A stretch of DNA of 64,000 nucleotides from Opisthocomus hoazin (Eukaryota; Chordata; Aves; Opisthocomiformes; Opisthocomidae): the NCBI RefSeq assembly GCF_030867145.1, contig NC_134420.1, forward strand, positions 40,647,237 through 40,711,236. Reading direction: 5' to 3'. Made by a program: the position numbers and the translations under genes. Below the pieces are notes generated by a model. It did not search any database, was not told the DNA's origin, and saw only the letters and a program-made list of their open reading frames with translations. Positions 40,201 to 53,100 of this stretch are shown here, piece by piece (the stretch's first letter is position 1; every line of letters begins with the position of its first letter).

Positions 40201-42735
40201 GCTTAGCAGGACACATCAAAAAAAGAGGTGAATTTTAGTGATGTTGGTCTTCTAAATAACATACACTAACTGAAATCAGTCTTTATGGTTTAGTCACACA
40301 TAAAAGAATAGATATCATTGTATATTGTCTGCAGTCTTACTAACAAAAAGGCAGTGTTAGTGACCACTGAGAGATTTTTGTTTTAAAATCATTAATTTTT
40401 GAATTTCTAAAATAGTTGTTTAAAAATCCCTTAACATGATGCAAAGATTGGAATGCAATTCTGAAATTGGCCCATCTTCTTGAGTTACTGAAGCACAAGT
40501 GATAAATACCTCTCTGTTGAAAAAAGACTGCTTTGCTTATATGCATGTACTCTTTAACTTTGCCTAGCTGGCAGTCAAGAGAGAAGGGGCTTTAACTTTG
40601 TAATGTTTATTAAACTGCAGTAAGCACATAGATAAAATATTTCTAGAACAATTTATGAATTTGGCAGCATGACTCTTATTAATATTAATGGGGGTAGTGC
40701 AGCCGAATCTTAGTGTATTAAGTAGAAAATATTCATCGCTGCTCTTTACTCAACAACTTGACCTTTACTGCAAATTAACACAATATTTTGAATAAAGTTT
40801 AAACTAATTAAACTTAGAGGCCCTCCTATATTCTTCCATGAAAACGCACATCAAGGAGAAGCTAGCTTGTCAGCATGAGCATATGGTTAGCTAAATTTAG
40901 CCTATTTTATTGAAAAGGTGTCAAATTCGATACATTGAAACTGTCACACCATTGGAACAGTGGCTTACACTTTGCAGTATTACAGTGTTCATACCGACAC
41001 GTGCCAAAGAGCTCTGCAGCATCAGCTATTTGATTCCCCTCAGTACAGACAAGCCTATGAATTCCTTCCCCATGTTTCATGACCTTCTGCTTTGAATAAA
41101 ACAGAGGAAAAGGAATCATGCCAACAGTGTGGTCAGGAGATCTGGCTGTGTTAGAGTCCCTGATCGTGCTGTCTCCTTAGCAAATGTGAGAGTTCCTAAT
41201 ACAAAAATATAAAAATGGAACTGTATTTAGGCTGTTGATCCTAGCCAAACAGGACTTCTGCTCAGAAACCCCTGCTACTCTGCTATAAAGACTATGAATG
41301 ATACTATAGGGCTGTAACAGCTACTGGAAGGCCGCTGCACTCCTGTGTGCAGGTATTTAAATGTAATTAGCACCTGAGTGGCCACTGGTCAAATGCCTGT
41401 CTAGAAGATACTGTGTGGCTTGCATACCTGTTAAAAAGAGCTAACCCCCCAACTTTTACTGGCCGGCATCACTCTTCCTGCAGCTACCCATCACAAGGTA
41501 AAATGCGCTCATTCAAGCAACCGTGGTTCCTCAAAGTTTATCCTAGGACAGTGGATCACATTCTCACAGGAACTAAAACCACAGAACTGGCTCCAGTCTG
41601 TTCAGCAGCATAAGCAAAACCACGGGAGAGAGGGAACAGTAAGAGCTGGCTTTGCCAGTTTTCTACTGCTGAGGAGAAGCGGGGAAGGAAAGCTGTGATT
41701 ACCGCTTGTCCTTGCCTTCACTCCTCTCCTCACTTCTCAGAGGCGGCTGTCACCTCACATATGCGGCTGTTCCCCGGGCCCAGAAGCTGTGGCAAGCTCT
41801 GTGGCTGTTCCTGTTGTTCTGTCCTGCCTGCTGGTGTCTTTGCAGGGACTGTAATGGGCCCAGCGACTGAAAGACCCTGGCAGTCAGTAGTTCTTGCTTG
41901 TCCAGGGGTGGCTTCATTGTCCTTCAGCAAGGCATCAAGCATTTTTCTCGTGCAAGACAGCTGCCTGCAATATCATGTCCCAGGCAACTCTTGATAATTC
42001 ATGCATTCAATCCATAGCACAAAAAAGAGGGTTTAATAAACACAAGAGTTATTTTATGAAATTAAGGCTTTAATTTCTCAGTTGCTAAGAGATATATGCA
42101 ACAAAATCCTTTATGTTGGATCATTCATCCAGAAATGCTGACTCATTATAGAACTAATGAACATTTCAAGTTGAATTCTACCTAAGAAAGCGTGAGGGTA
42201 CTTCTGCCAATGCCAGTCAGAAATCCTTAGACTTACCTCAAAAACAACATAATACCACATGCAAATTAGAGTGAAGAGTAAAAAAAATAAGGGAAACATT
42301 TTCTAAAAAGTTCCATTTTAAAATAATAAACTACATATAAAAAAGATCTTCCTTCTTTAATTCTGATGAGTGTAATAAGCAACTGTCCCCTTGCTAATTT
42401 TTTTTTAAACACTTTTTATAACACTTGTCTGACACTGAGCATACTCAGAGCTCCAGGATAGTTCAATACTGAAGATGAACATACTTAAATACATAAATAC
42501 ATTCAAGTGTAAAATTATAAATTCAAAAAGTCTTCCAAAGAAGAAATACACAGCTGACTCTACTGTCTAGAAATAATTTGAACTGTTTTTCAAAATGGAA
42601 TTTACCAAGAAAAATTTTAGACCAGTTCCAGAAGAGATTAACTTGAATTTTCTAAAGAATTGGGGGAGTGAGTTCATACGTTGACTAAAAACTGCTTAAC
42701 GTATTGTTAGGAGAATAGCTATTTTGCTGGATCTG
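34206..42735. other. Gene-free DNA downstream of GJD2
   Basis: AT-rich, low-CpG sequence without recognisable exons. Open frames are under 100 codons and scattered over both strands. A segment near 34875-34995 has an octamer-like ATGTAAAT and a long run of non-repetitive, enhancer-like sequence. A perfect MEF2-type palindrome CTAAATTTAG lies at 40891-40900. Function is not supported beyond motif matches. Confidence 0.6.
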
Positions 42736-42739
42736 ACAA

Positions 42740-44150
42740 CCTTGAGAGCACCGAGGCTGCTGCAGTTCCGTGCCTCAGGTCCAAACAGAGGATATATTCC
42801 CAGCAGGCTCATGGGCACTGCGCACAAACACGTACATCCCTTACACACATGGCTGGCCCCACAGATCAGACAGACACACCAGGCACTCACAGGGACCTCA
42901 TCCTGCTCTGCTCTCTGGCTGTGCAAGATGGAGGTGCATTAGTGGAAATGTGTATATACACCAGTACAGCGTGGATCCCTCCAGCTTCTGGGTTTAGCCT
43001 CTTGGTCTGCCCAGCAGCTGCCTCTGGATCCCAGTCTCCCAAGTTGCTGTCACCTGGACAGAGGAGCACCCTGAGGCTGCAGCCCCACTCCAGCTGCTGG
43101 TGCAGACCCCGCACTCCCACAGACACACATCTGAAGCTGGCCGGGACTCCCCTGGTCCCCGGCAGCCAGCTGCTGTAGTCCCATCCTTAGGGACAGGTGA
43201 TACATGTGCACACTGGCAGGTCTCACCCCCAGAGACCCCCAGACCCCACAGTGTCCCCAGCAGCAGGCTGGGACTCCCTGGCCCCTGCAATAGCCATCTC
43301 CTGGCATGATCTTGGCTTTAGAGACACACACCCTTGGCTCCTCAGCCACTTCACCCACTCCCTAGCCAGTCTGGCTTGATCTTCACTTGTGCTCACACAC
43401 CCATGTGTGCTCATGCGTGCTCTAATTGCTGGTGCCCAGGCTGCTGGCCCTGGCCCCAGTCCTGTGGCTCCACTAGGTTCCACTCACTTGGGTCCCTCCA
43501 GTCACCACCACCCAAGCACACACATGCCCCAGGCTGACATCAGTTGCTGGCACCCAGACCCCCCCCCCAGATGCACAATAGAGAGAGTAAGCCCCTCACC
43601 CAGGAAAGAGTTAGAGAGGGGTTTAAAAAGACAGGACAGACTGAGCTTGTCAGGTGCAGGGTATGGCCAGCCAAGCATACTGACCAGCAAACTACACCCA
43701 GCTGGCCCCTTTGTCTCCCCTTATCCTCACACTCATTCCTCGCCAAATCATCTAGATCCCTCCCCTTCCCCACCTCTGGTCTGTCCACTAAACTTCCCAG
43801 AATAAATCTTGAAATGCACTCCCGCTGCATCCCAAAATAAGCCCCACATCCCTAGGCACTCCCCCACTCCAAATTGAGGCAAAACCACTAAATGGTGCTC
43901 CAGGCTTGGCTCATCCTGACAGGCTTAATATCTAGACTCCAGTGCTGATGCTCTCCTGGGGTAGCCTTTCCTTCAAGCCCTTAATTTAGGTTCCCTTATT
44001 GCTGGTGTGCTCTGGGTTTGTGGAGCTGGGCCTTTTATGGGCTGGTGGCTCCTGTGATGGGTGTGGCAGGAGTTGGGCAGGGTATTATTTAGGCTGCCCT
44101 CACCTGCCATTATCTCTCTGTCCTCTTTTGCAGGCATGTAGGTGAGCTTT
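42740..44150. other. GC- and CA-rich anomalous block, possibly a transposable element
   Basis: About 1.4 kb of C-rich DNA with many CAC, CAGCTG and CTGGCNCC-type degenerate motifs lies between AT-rich flanks. CpG is scarce, so it is not an ordinary CpG island. Open frames of 60-138 codons occur in many frames but none dominates. CATAAAAGG-type and AATAAA-type motifs occur (44031-44040 minus; 43801-43806 plus), as in LTRs, but no terminal repeat pair or target duplication could be fixed. It may be a lineage-specific LTR or a degenerate minisatellite. No product is proposed. Confidence 0.4.
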
Positions 44151-47100
44151 AACCACATAAAAATCTTTTATCATATGTTTATGTGGCTTTTAGAAGCTTT
44201 GATTTTCTTCTGTCAGAGCTCGTAAAAGAAACGGATGATAGAAAACTTCTAAAATTGCCTTAGCTCTATCTGTATGAGGTCATGCAACTTATAACTGCTG
44301 GAGTTTTAACTAACATGGTAAGCTTTGTAAAGAAGAAGCTGAGCTGTGCAAGTATGGAAGTTTTTTTTTGCTTATTTTGCAAGGGTAGTCAATCACTTCT
44401 TGTAATTTTTTTTCCTCAATTAAGTGAAAATATTTCACAGTAACTTCAGTGAAAGTTGGCTTCACGTTGATTAAGGATTTCATTCCTGATGAGTCTCCTG
44501 CAGAGAACAGGAATGGAGAGCTGGGGCTATTGACTTCGTAAACTATCTCAGCTGGCTCATCTGCAATACCTGTCAGCACCCTTGGATCCAATTCTCACTT
44601 GTCAAAGCAGCTTCTGTCCTTCAACGGTATGTGCTAAATAGCTTTCCTAGATTGAGACATTAAGCTCTATGGCCAAATCAACAGGAAGAATGCCTTGGCT
44701 TCTGTAACGGCAAGAGGATTTCTGAGTATTTAGGGTCACTCCCTCATCAAGTTTTAATCTTAAATATAAAAAAATTGCCCTTTTATCTATAGTATATTTT
44801 CAATTATTTTCTTCTTATGGCCAACTTTGTTATTGATAGTACATAGTGAAAATTTAAAACCAGGAAGATTTTGACCATCTCTCATTTAAACTATCTTAAA
44901 AACCTGAAGGGATAGATAGGCCTGTCTTACTGCTTTTTTTCTGGTTTCATTCGGTTTATTAATCTGGTTAGGTCAAATGATGGACTGTATCTCAACCCCT
45001 ACTCTTGTAAGTCAATCCTTATTCTTCAGCTTGATGGCTGTTGACAGGTACAGAAGAAAGTATTTAAGAGGATATAAAATGCCTCTCAAATGTTCTGTTA
45101 GAATCCCTGCAATCGTCTACTTGAATATTTTTTCCCTGTTCTATTACAGATGGCAGGTCTGAGTTTACAGTGAAACAGACAGCAGCTCACTGCCTGCCCC
45201 CTTGCAAGGACAGTGCACTAAGTGCAGCATGCACGGAACAAATATAAGGGCATAAGCACCAGAATGAAAAAGAATGTACAGAAATGTTTGCAGTGTAGGT
45301 TGTGCCTTGCAGTCCGGACAGCTTTCACCAGCGCACAGAGGTAATAACTCCATGGACATTGTTAGGCTTAGTGCAGACTCGCATTTTCACCATGTCAAGT
45401 GAGAACCAAGTCTGGCACTGTTTTTACAACTAAGCAATGTCATAAAAATATAATTCAGATTAAATTTAATCTGTTCAGCCATTGTTACAGCTTTATGTCA
45501 ATAGGAACTGTATGACAGTTCAAAATAAATATGACAGCTTTCTTTTTTTATTCTGGTCAGCTTGCGAGTTTCCCCCATGAACTCACACATGCATCAAAAT
45601 GTTTACAGATATTGTGAAGATCTGTGGTTGTATTGACTCCTCCATGTTTAAGCTGCTCTTTCAGTCCTTACAAAAGGAAACATTATGAAAGATCCTTTTC
45701 ATTGCACAGACATCTTAGCCCTTCCCTTCTATGTGGACTGTTCTTTGATAGCTGCTTAGCCATGGGCTTATTTTGACTTCACTCAGGTGACTTTAAAAGC
45801 TAATGACAGAAACACTTGTTAAGAGAAGTGAGTAGCTCAGCCCCATGGCACAGCAGAACATCTTGTTGTAGTGAGAGAAAAATAGGTTACCTTTATTTAA
45901 GGGTTGTATTGTGCAACCACTAGGGGTTGAATTTAGCAGTTATTCTTATTTATATTTACTCCACTGACCTGGCTGTACTCTGAGGAAAATTATACATGTC
46001 TGTAAGCCATCTGCTCCTCCTACCCCTTGCTGCCACTCACTCACTGTAAGGAGTACTTCCATGCTGCTGTCTCACAGGTATGTTCAGATGCTGTTATGAG
46101 CCTGGCTGTGGTGTCAGGTAACTTACACTGCACTGTCTGCCGAGCGCCATCCTGCTGAGGCTCAGTGGCCTCGGTCTAAGTGAACTTGGTTCCTTTACAC
46201 TCTACTGCGGTGAATTTAGGGACCGTATCCTCTGATCTGTGGGTTTTCTGTGAACCTTTGGATTTTGGTGGAGCCACACTGTCATAAAAAGGGAAATGGT
46301 GAAGAAAAGCTCTTTTATTTTTCCTGTTATTGAAAGCCAGTGATAGACCAGGAGGTGTCAACGGAAATTTTATGAAAAATCTATTGCATGTTACATTAGA
46401 ACGGAAACTAAAATAACAGTAAGTTCAATATGTGTGTTCCTTTATTGTAGCTACTTTTAGTTGCTTCTGTAAGGTTTATTCTCTTCATTTCCTTCCTTGA
46501 ATGTGTAGGACTGTGGTTGCTTGTTTTTTAAACACAGCTTTTTTCATGGACTGTCTTTTGATAGCTAATGTACAAGTAGCAGTCTGTGGATAACAGATAG
46601 GGAAAAGGCAAAGATGACTTACACAATAGTAAAGTCATTGGCAGCGTCTATTATAAAGCTTACAGGAAAAGTGAAGGCCTAGGAAGTAACTTCAAAGGGC
46701 GGTATCTCTATGACTTCTAGTGTACTTCTCTTCAGTGGCTGAGCCCTTCTTAATAGTTAAAAAGCAATTCAAGCATCTATTTGAATCTGTTTGTTAGCTG
46801 ATAAATCACACAGTCACATAGATCTTAAGTAACTCAGCTTTGTCAGGTTCATTTATTGTTCACCTGTATAACTCATACGTGAGCTTTGCTGCTAAAGCAC
46901 ATCATTACTACATCTCATCAATGTAATTCAGTCTTCTCCTGACACCCCTGTAACAAAACACAACGACCAAAATACTGCCCCTGGTGTTTCTGAGCAGCTG
47001 AAAGCTGTTTGGGAGAGATTTTTAGATAATTTGTCCAAAAGGTTCCCTAATGCTGTTTGCCAGGTTAAACTTGTATTGAAATATGTTGCTCTGAATTAGT

Positions 47101-50100
47101 TTATTCAAGTTAAGAGCCTGTAATTAAATGGATTTCACACATAATTCCCCCACCCTCTGTTTTAAAGTGCCACAGAAAAAGGAGTAAACTGAAAGCAAAA
47201 GTTCTTTCAAATTTGAGATCCACGCTTTTTGCCTACAGATGTGTTTACAACTCTGCAGATACTGTAGGAAAATAAAGCAAGATCTAAGAGTGACTTAAGG
47301 TTGTACATCTGCAGAAGGGCAATGGAGAAGTACAAGAAGCAGTTCTTGTGCCGGATTAGACATAGTGGAGTATTGTCAGCTCACCTCAGGTCAGGGACTG
47401 CACACAGCTCAAAGCCTGACAGCTACCTGGAAGTCCTGCTGTTGACATGCAGAAAGTTAGCAGAATCTTTGGACTGGGAAGGAAGAAGCTGAGGTCCCTG
47501 AAAAACATATAACATTGTCTATGTTCTTCCCGCGTGACGAGATTTGTGAGACTTATGGTCCTTCTGCATGGAACCGGCACTTGGTGCGGTTGCATGTGTT
47601 ACAGTTTAGGTAGGACCCAGGACTGTCAGAATTATGACAGTTTATGGGTCTAAAGGGTCTGACTACTATACAAAACTCTAGACAAGAAGAAACATTCAGA
47701 ATTTCAGTTCCTTAATTGACTCTAATCCTTTAAATCCAACCCCAGGAAGCTTATAACAGAATAATGTGTGATTATCATCAGCTCTCCTGAGCAAAACCAA
47801 ATGAATAGAAGTGAATCTCATTATGCAAAAATCTTGAAGGTGAGAGAACTTGGTATTCCAAAAATATTCTCCATATGTAGTGCTTTGACACTTGATGAGA
47901 GCTTGATATCAGAGGGAAAAGTGAGATACACATCTAATTGCAGCCTTCTAGCTTCTGCAGAATGATCTGAGTGGATTACAATGTACCAGCTTTGCAGGTC
48001 CACTTTTTCCAACCACCAAATACAGTTTTGATCTTAGTGAGGAATGGATTGTAATCTTGAACTTGTTATCTTTACTTCCATGAAAAACAGTTGTGCGCAT
48101 GATCTTGTTATGATTTCTTGTGTTTCATTTTTTTTTTTAATCAGTGGGAAGATGAGTTTCCATTTTTTTATAGTGACTGTTCATTCAATTAATATAGAGT
48201 CTTTCCTTATTAGTTTTTTCTATTTGTTTGTGATGCAAATTCCACATACTTTTTGCATATTTGTGTGAAGGAAACTTGAGACTTCTTTTACTGGTAAAAC
48301 ATCTTCTTCAGCCTAGGTCATTCTGCTAACTGATTTGCTTAATTTATCAATTTGCCTTTAGAAAATGAAAACGTTGTACCTGATCTGTTCTTGTTGATTC
48401 TTCGGCTTGACTGAAAGAGATTCCTGAACGGTGCCTTGGTGCAAGGTTAATTTCAATGACCAGCTTTGCTACCATGGTTTGATACTTAGCAAAGACAATG
48501 CCAAATAATTACCACTTTTGGTTACTTTCTTGATTATTTAGTGGGTATCGCATACAAGCATAGCTACAGGATTAGTGCTGCTGCAGTTCTGCTCTATTCC
48601 TGTGAAGCAAATGTTTCTGGTTTATCTATATGACACTACCATGTAAATTCATATCAGACCATTATCCTGACAGAATATCTTCTAGTAACTTTTGCTAAGT
48701 GTAACAATTCTATTTATTCTGTGTAATCATCCTTATTCATTTAGTGTTACTCTTGCCTCTATTATGGTCTCTCAATTGGTACATGGCATTTAACAATCCA
48801 GTGGAAATCTTTCTTCTTGAGCTGATTGGAGATAATCATCCTCTTTACCAAGAAATCTCTGTGAATGTTCTTTATAACCTGTTTGATAAAAATCTAACCA
48901 GCTTATATAAATAGCTGTTGTGTTCTATCACTGATTGCAATACAAGAGGGCAGAAGACAATGAAGGGAAGAATGGACAGATCGGGCTATGAAGCAACAGT
49001 TCTAACAGTAATTTATTCTTTGGAAAAACTTCCGTTTATTGAAACTGTACAGAGCGCTAGGTAGAAGTTTCATTTATTTGAATTTTTGACTAGTGTCAGA
49101 GAAAAAATGTTGAGATCTATACTGCAGGAAAAAATAAGGTGAAGAATATTGATGCAGATCCTTAACATTCATACAAAGTTAATCCTGATTTGCTAATCAA
49201 CTCATATGAGGATAAAAATAGAAAAATAGAAGACAATGCTCTACCATATATATAAGATACTTATCATATTAAGTGTAGCTGTCATTCATATCTGATTATT
49301 CTATGAACATTTATACATGTACAAACCTATTGACTTCCTGTTTCTTGTGTGTGTATCTTAGAGCAGAATTTGGTCCATTGACTTCATCTGCTGTCACACA
49401 AAGTAACCAGATTTTTTTTGACAGGAAAATCCACAGAGGAAAAAAAAGGAGAGATCTGTATGAATTAATTTGCTTTAGGTACTTCAGGATGGAATTTAAT
49501 GATTAAACACACTCTGTTCTCTGGTAAAAAACAGGTACCAGATGGTACGCATAGCAAAATATGTTTGCTTTATAGCTACGGGTTTTGAAGTAAAATACAA
49601 CCTTCTTAACATCTGGCATACCACCTCAGGACATCTGAAAATGCACAAAGTGCACAGATATTATCATATTATGGAAGGCTATGTTGAGTAGATTTCCTCT
49701 GAATTTTACATACGTAGTGGCATGAAATAGTTAGGAACATCAACAGCATACCAAAAAGTATTATTTCTATGCAGCATTTTATATCTAATTTGTAGATTGC
49801 TGGCTGTGCAATACCAGCTTTCTTAGAATAGCTACAAATGTCATATGTAATTTATTCTGTAGTTTCCGCTGCTAGACAGAAAAAAGTACACTAAGCGTTA
49901 TCTAAAAATGTGTTGACATGCTGGCTTGTATATAAATAATAAATACTATTGTACTATCTCCTAAGGGAGCTGTCAGAGAAGGAATCCGACAACACCCTAC
50001 AGTATCTTTTCTTTTCAGTAGGGTTGACATACACAACATTATTGTTCCAGTCTAACAATGGATCTGCATAGGTCTATATATATCAGTAACTCAACAGAGT

Positions 50101-53100
50101 TATGGAACCATATGTATACATAAAGTTGTGTTCAAATTATTGCAGACTTTAGAGTGCTGTGAGTCTTTATTTCTAATCTGGTCAATTCCACAGCATATTG
50201 AGTGTCTGATTTGAAGTTCCCAGAATATCTAAATTCTATGGCATGTAGAATAACAGGGAGGTAATCATGTGGTCATATGAGTTCATATTTTTCATATCTA
50301 ACAGCTGCCTTTTTTTCTTTCAAATGGGTGAAACATTTCTTTTAAATAAAGAAAGTAGGAAAAATACACTTTTCTTCTATTGTAGCTGAACTGGTGTAAT
50401 GCACTTCCTGGTTAAATACTACTTAGCCAGAAGTGTGAGAGGAGTAAGCAGGCTGATATCCATGTTGGATTGACTTTAACTCCCCATTTCAACTGAACAG
50501 ATGAGGGGCATGGAGCTAAGGCTTCAGGGACAGAAGGCAGCAGTAGTTCTGATGCCATGCTGAACAACCTGGAGGAACTGGTGGAATCTCTCCATGTAAC
50601 ATGTTTAACATGTATTCCAACCACCATTCAGGTGGCTTGTTACGTGGTGGCGAGTTGTTTGAATAACCACAGCAGAGCCTGACCGGGCAGGACAGAGATA
50701 TTTGGCCAGGATAGCTGATGTGTGTGTGTTGTATAAAAGTGTCTCAGGTGTTCTAATGAAAACCAGCAGAGATAGTGTTATGTTTTCAGATATTGAGAAT
50801 AATGTGGGAAGATTCTGAAGGATAATCGCCAGACTATGTGTATCTCAAGTTGATCAAATACTTACATGACTGCCTGAATACCAATACTTTCCTAAAAGAG
50901 TGTGGTTATATACTTTGCCATACTGTGGCCTATGAGTTTGGATATTTGTTTAGCCAGTTTTATTGAGCTTAACAAGAACTAATAGGCTGCAGTGTTTCCT
51001 TTGTCAATTTTGTTCGATGGAAATTTTTTCAGCAACATTGTGATATTTACAGGAATCACTGCTTTGCAACAACATTTTTCCTATGCTCAATCTGAAAATC
51101 AAAAACCTGAAAACAATCTCAGCTTTAGGTATGCATTTTTCAGAACCCTAAATACTACTCAGAATAGTTGATTTTCACTTCTGTCACCAGTCTCTGAAAT
51201 TATATTTGATGAGAAACAAAACTATATTGCAGTAAGTTTTTCCCTCTTCCTTGTATTCTCAGGGACTGACACTTCAAGCAGTTTTGTTGACAGCACCTGT
51301 TCCAGGTATTAAAACAGTATCTGTGTTTCTAGGAATGACCATCCAACATTAGCGATAAATAAATGATGTGCCATTCCCAAATGAATCACAATAGTTTAGT
51401 TCAGTACAGAACCCAATGAATACAGGAATAAATGTTGCACTCAGAAGAGCTGTCCTGATTCAGACTCTGAATGAAGCAGCAGTCTTTCCTTTTCCTTTCG
51501 ATCAGTCAGTAAAATTGGATAGCAGAAATTCACTATGCGAACACCTCTAGTCTTTGTACATTCTCCCAAATCCAGTCTGCAGAGTAGTCTGTAGCAGTTA
51601 GGACATTTTTATGGTGAAAATCAAGGCTGTTTAGTCTGAAGCCTGGTTCTGCTGAGTGCAGTCATTTAAATTCCGGTTTTGTTTCAGTTTAATCTAAAAA
51701 CACAGGGAGGGACATGAGCATTTTGTGTCCTTCACCACAGCTGGGAGAACAGGCATTGTCAGCTGCACCACACTGTCATTCTGGAAACCTGCCATTCTAC
51801 CGAGAAGTTTGGTGTAACCTTGCTGTTTCTTGGGGGCAGGTGGACTGGCGGGTTAGAATGCTGGCTGGCTGAATCACGTATGTTAGTTCTCTGTGAGCCA
51901 TTTTAAAGGCTCTATTTTAAAGTATTGCGTATTCAAGCAAGTTGTGTAAATTTTTAAGAAAAAAAGGGATGGGTGGATGAGGGCATGGGCAGGTCAGTAG
52001 ACTGAGTTCTTTTGCTTTCTTGACAGGCTGTAAAAGCCCAGTGGGACACCGAGGCAGTCTGACTCTTACTCTGTGTTACTCTTTGGAGCCTCCTGCCTGC
52101 TTCGCATCTCAGGGCGAGATTGGTGGTTGCCTACCAAGCGAGTTGCTTTTTTTGGGATGATGTAAGTTGGACCCTCAGAAGCAATATTCAGAGCCTGGCC
52201 AGAGTGGAGTGACAGTGCATTGCACCTCTCAAATGCACTTCTATTTCTGCTCCAATTAGAAGAGTGTGAGAGGTACTAACCTCATCTGACACTGCAAGTT
52301 GTCGTGTTTCCTCTGAACTGTGGCGGAGACTTGTGACCTTATGGGTATGTAACTGACCTGGTCTGATGACCACATGTGACTGAAGGAGGACAACTGAAGG
52401 GTTAAAGGCAGCCTTAGCTGAAAAATATCCACCTTAGAAGTGGGAAAGTGTCTCTTTGGGAACAAAACATTAACTTAAGCTGTTGTAAATTGTTCATTGC
52501 AACTGTGAGACTGTGGAGTGGGATTAATAACGTGTGTTTTATTTTTATCTGGAAAAAAATACTATGAGAGTGGTATCATAAAAGACTGATTGTTATCTTC
52601 AACTTGCTTACATGGGGATGCCAGAAAAAGCGAAAGAGAGTGGGGGGGAAAAAAGTAATGAAAATTCCTGGCCTATTTTTTGAGTACAAAGAAATCTTTA
52701 TCCTTGCACTTCCTCTCAGTTTAAATAACAAGATTTATGTACTTAATTATTGAGCTAGTGTGCTTATAGTGGCCAAAGAATGAAGGTACGACAGGTATAT
52801 TTGGTAGGTTAGGTTTTCCACATCTCCTGTGGTTAGAAAAAGGGAAATTCTTAATTGTTATCTTGATCCATGCTTCTGGACAGAAATAAACTGATGCATC
52901 TGTGAATTGTTAATATTTGATGACACAAGTGTATATTTACTGGGAAATTCCCACCTCATCCATTATCTAAAAGACACAAAAATATCCCCAAATGAGAGTA
53001 CACTAATGTAGGTCTGGGGAAATTCTGCATCTTTGTAATTAAAATAGCAAGGCAAAGTGCAGAGGTATGGGTTTTGTGGTCCTTATAAGGAGAGGTACCC

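Noticed and set aside
42722-44131. TTTTGC repeated at both edges of the GC-rich block as a target duplication
   Set aside because: The right-hand copy is not preceded by a CA terminus and six bases match easily by chance, so the element boundary is not supported.
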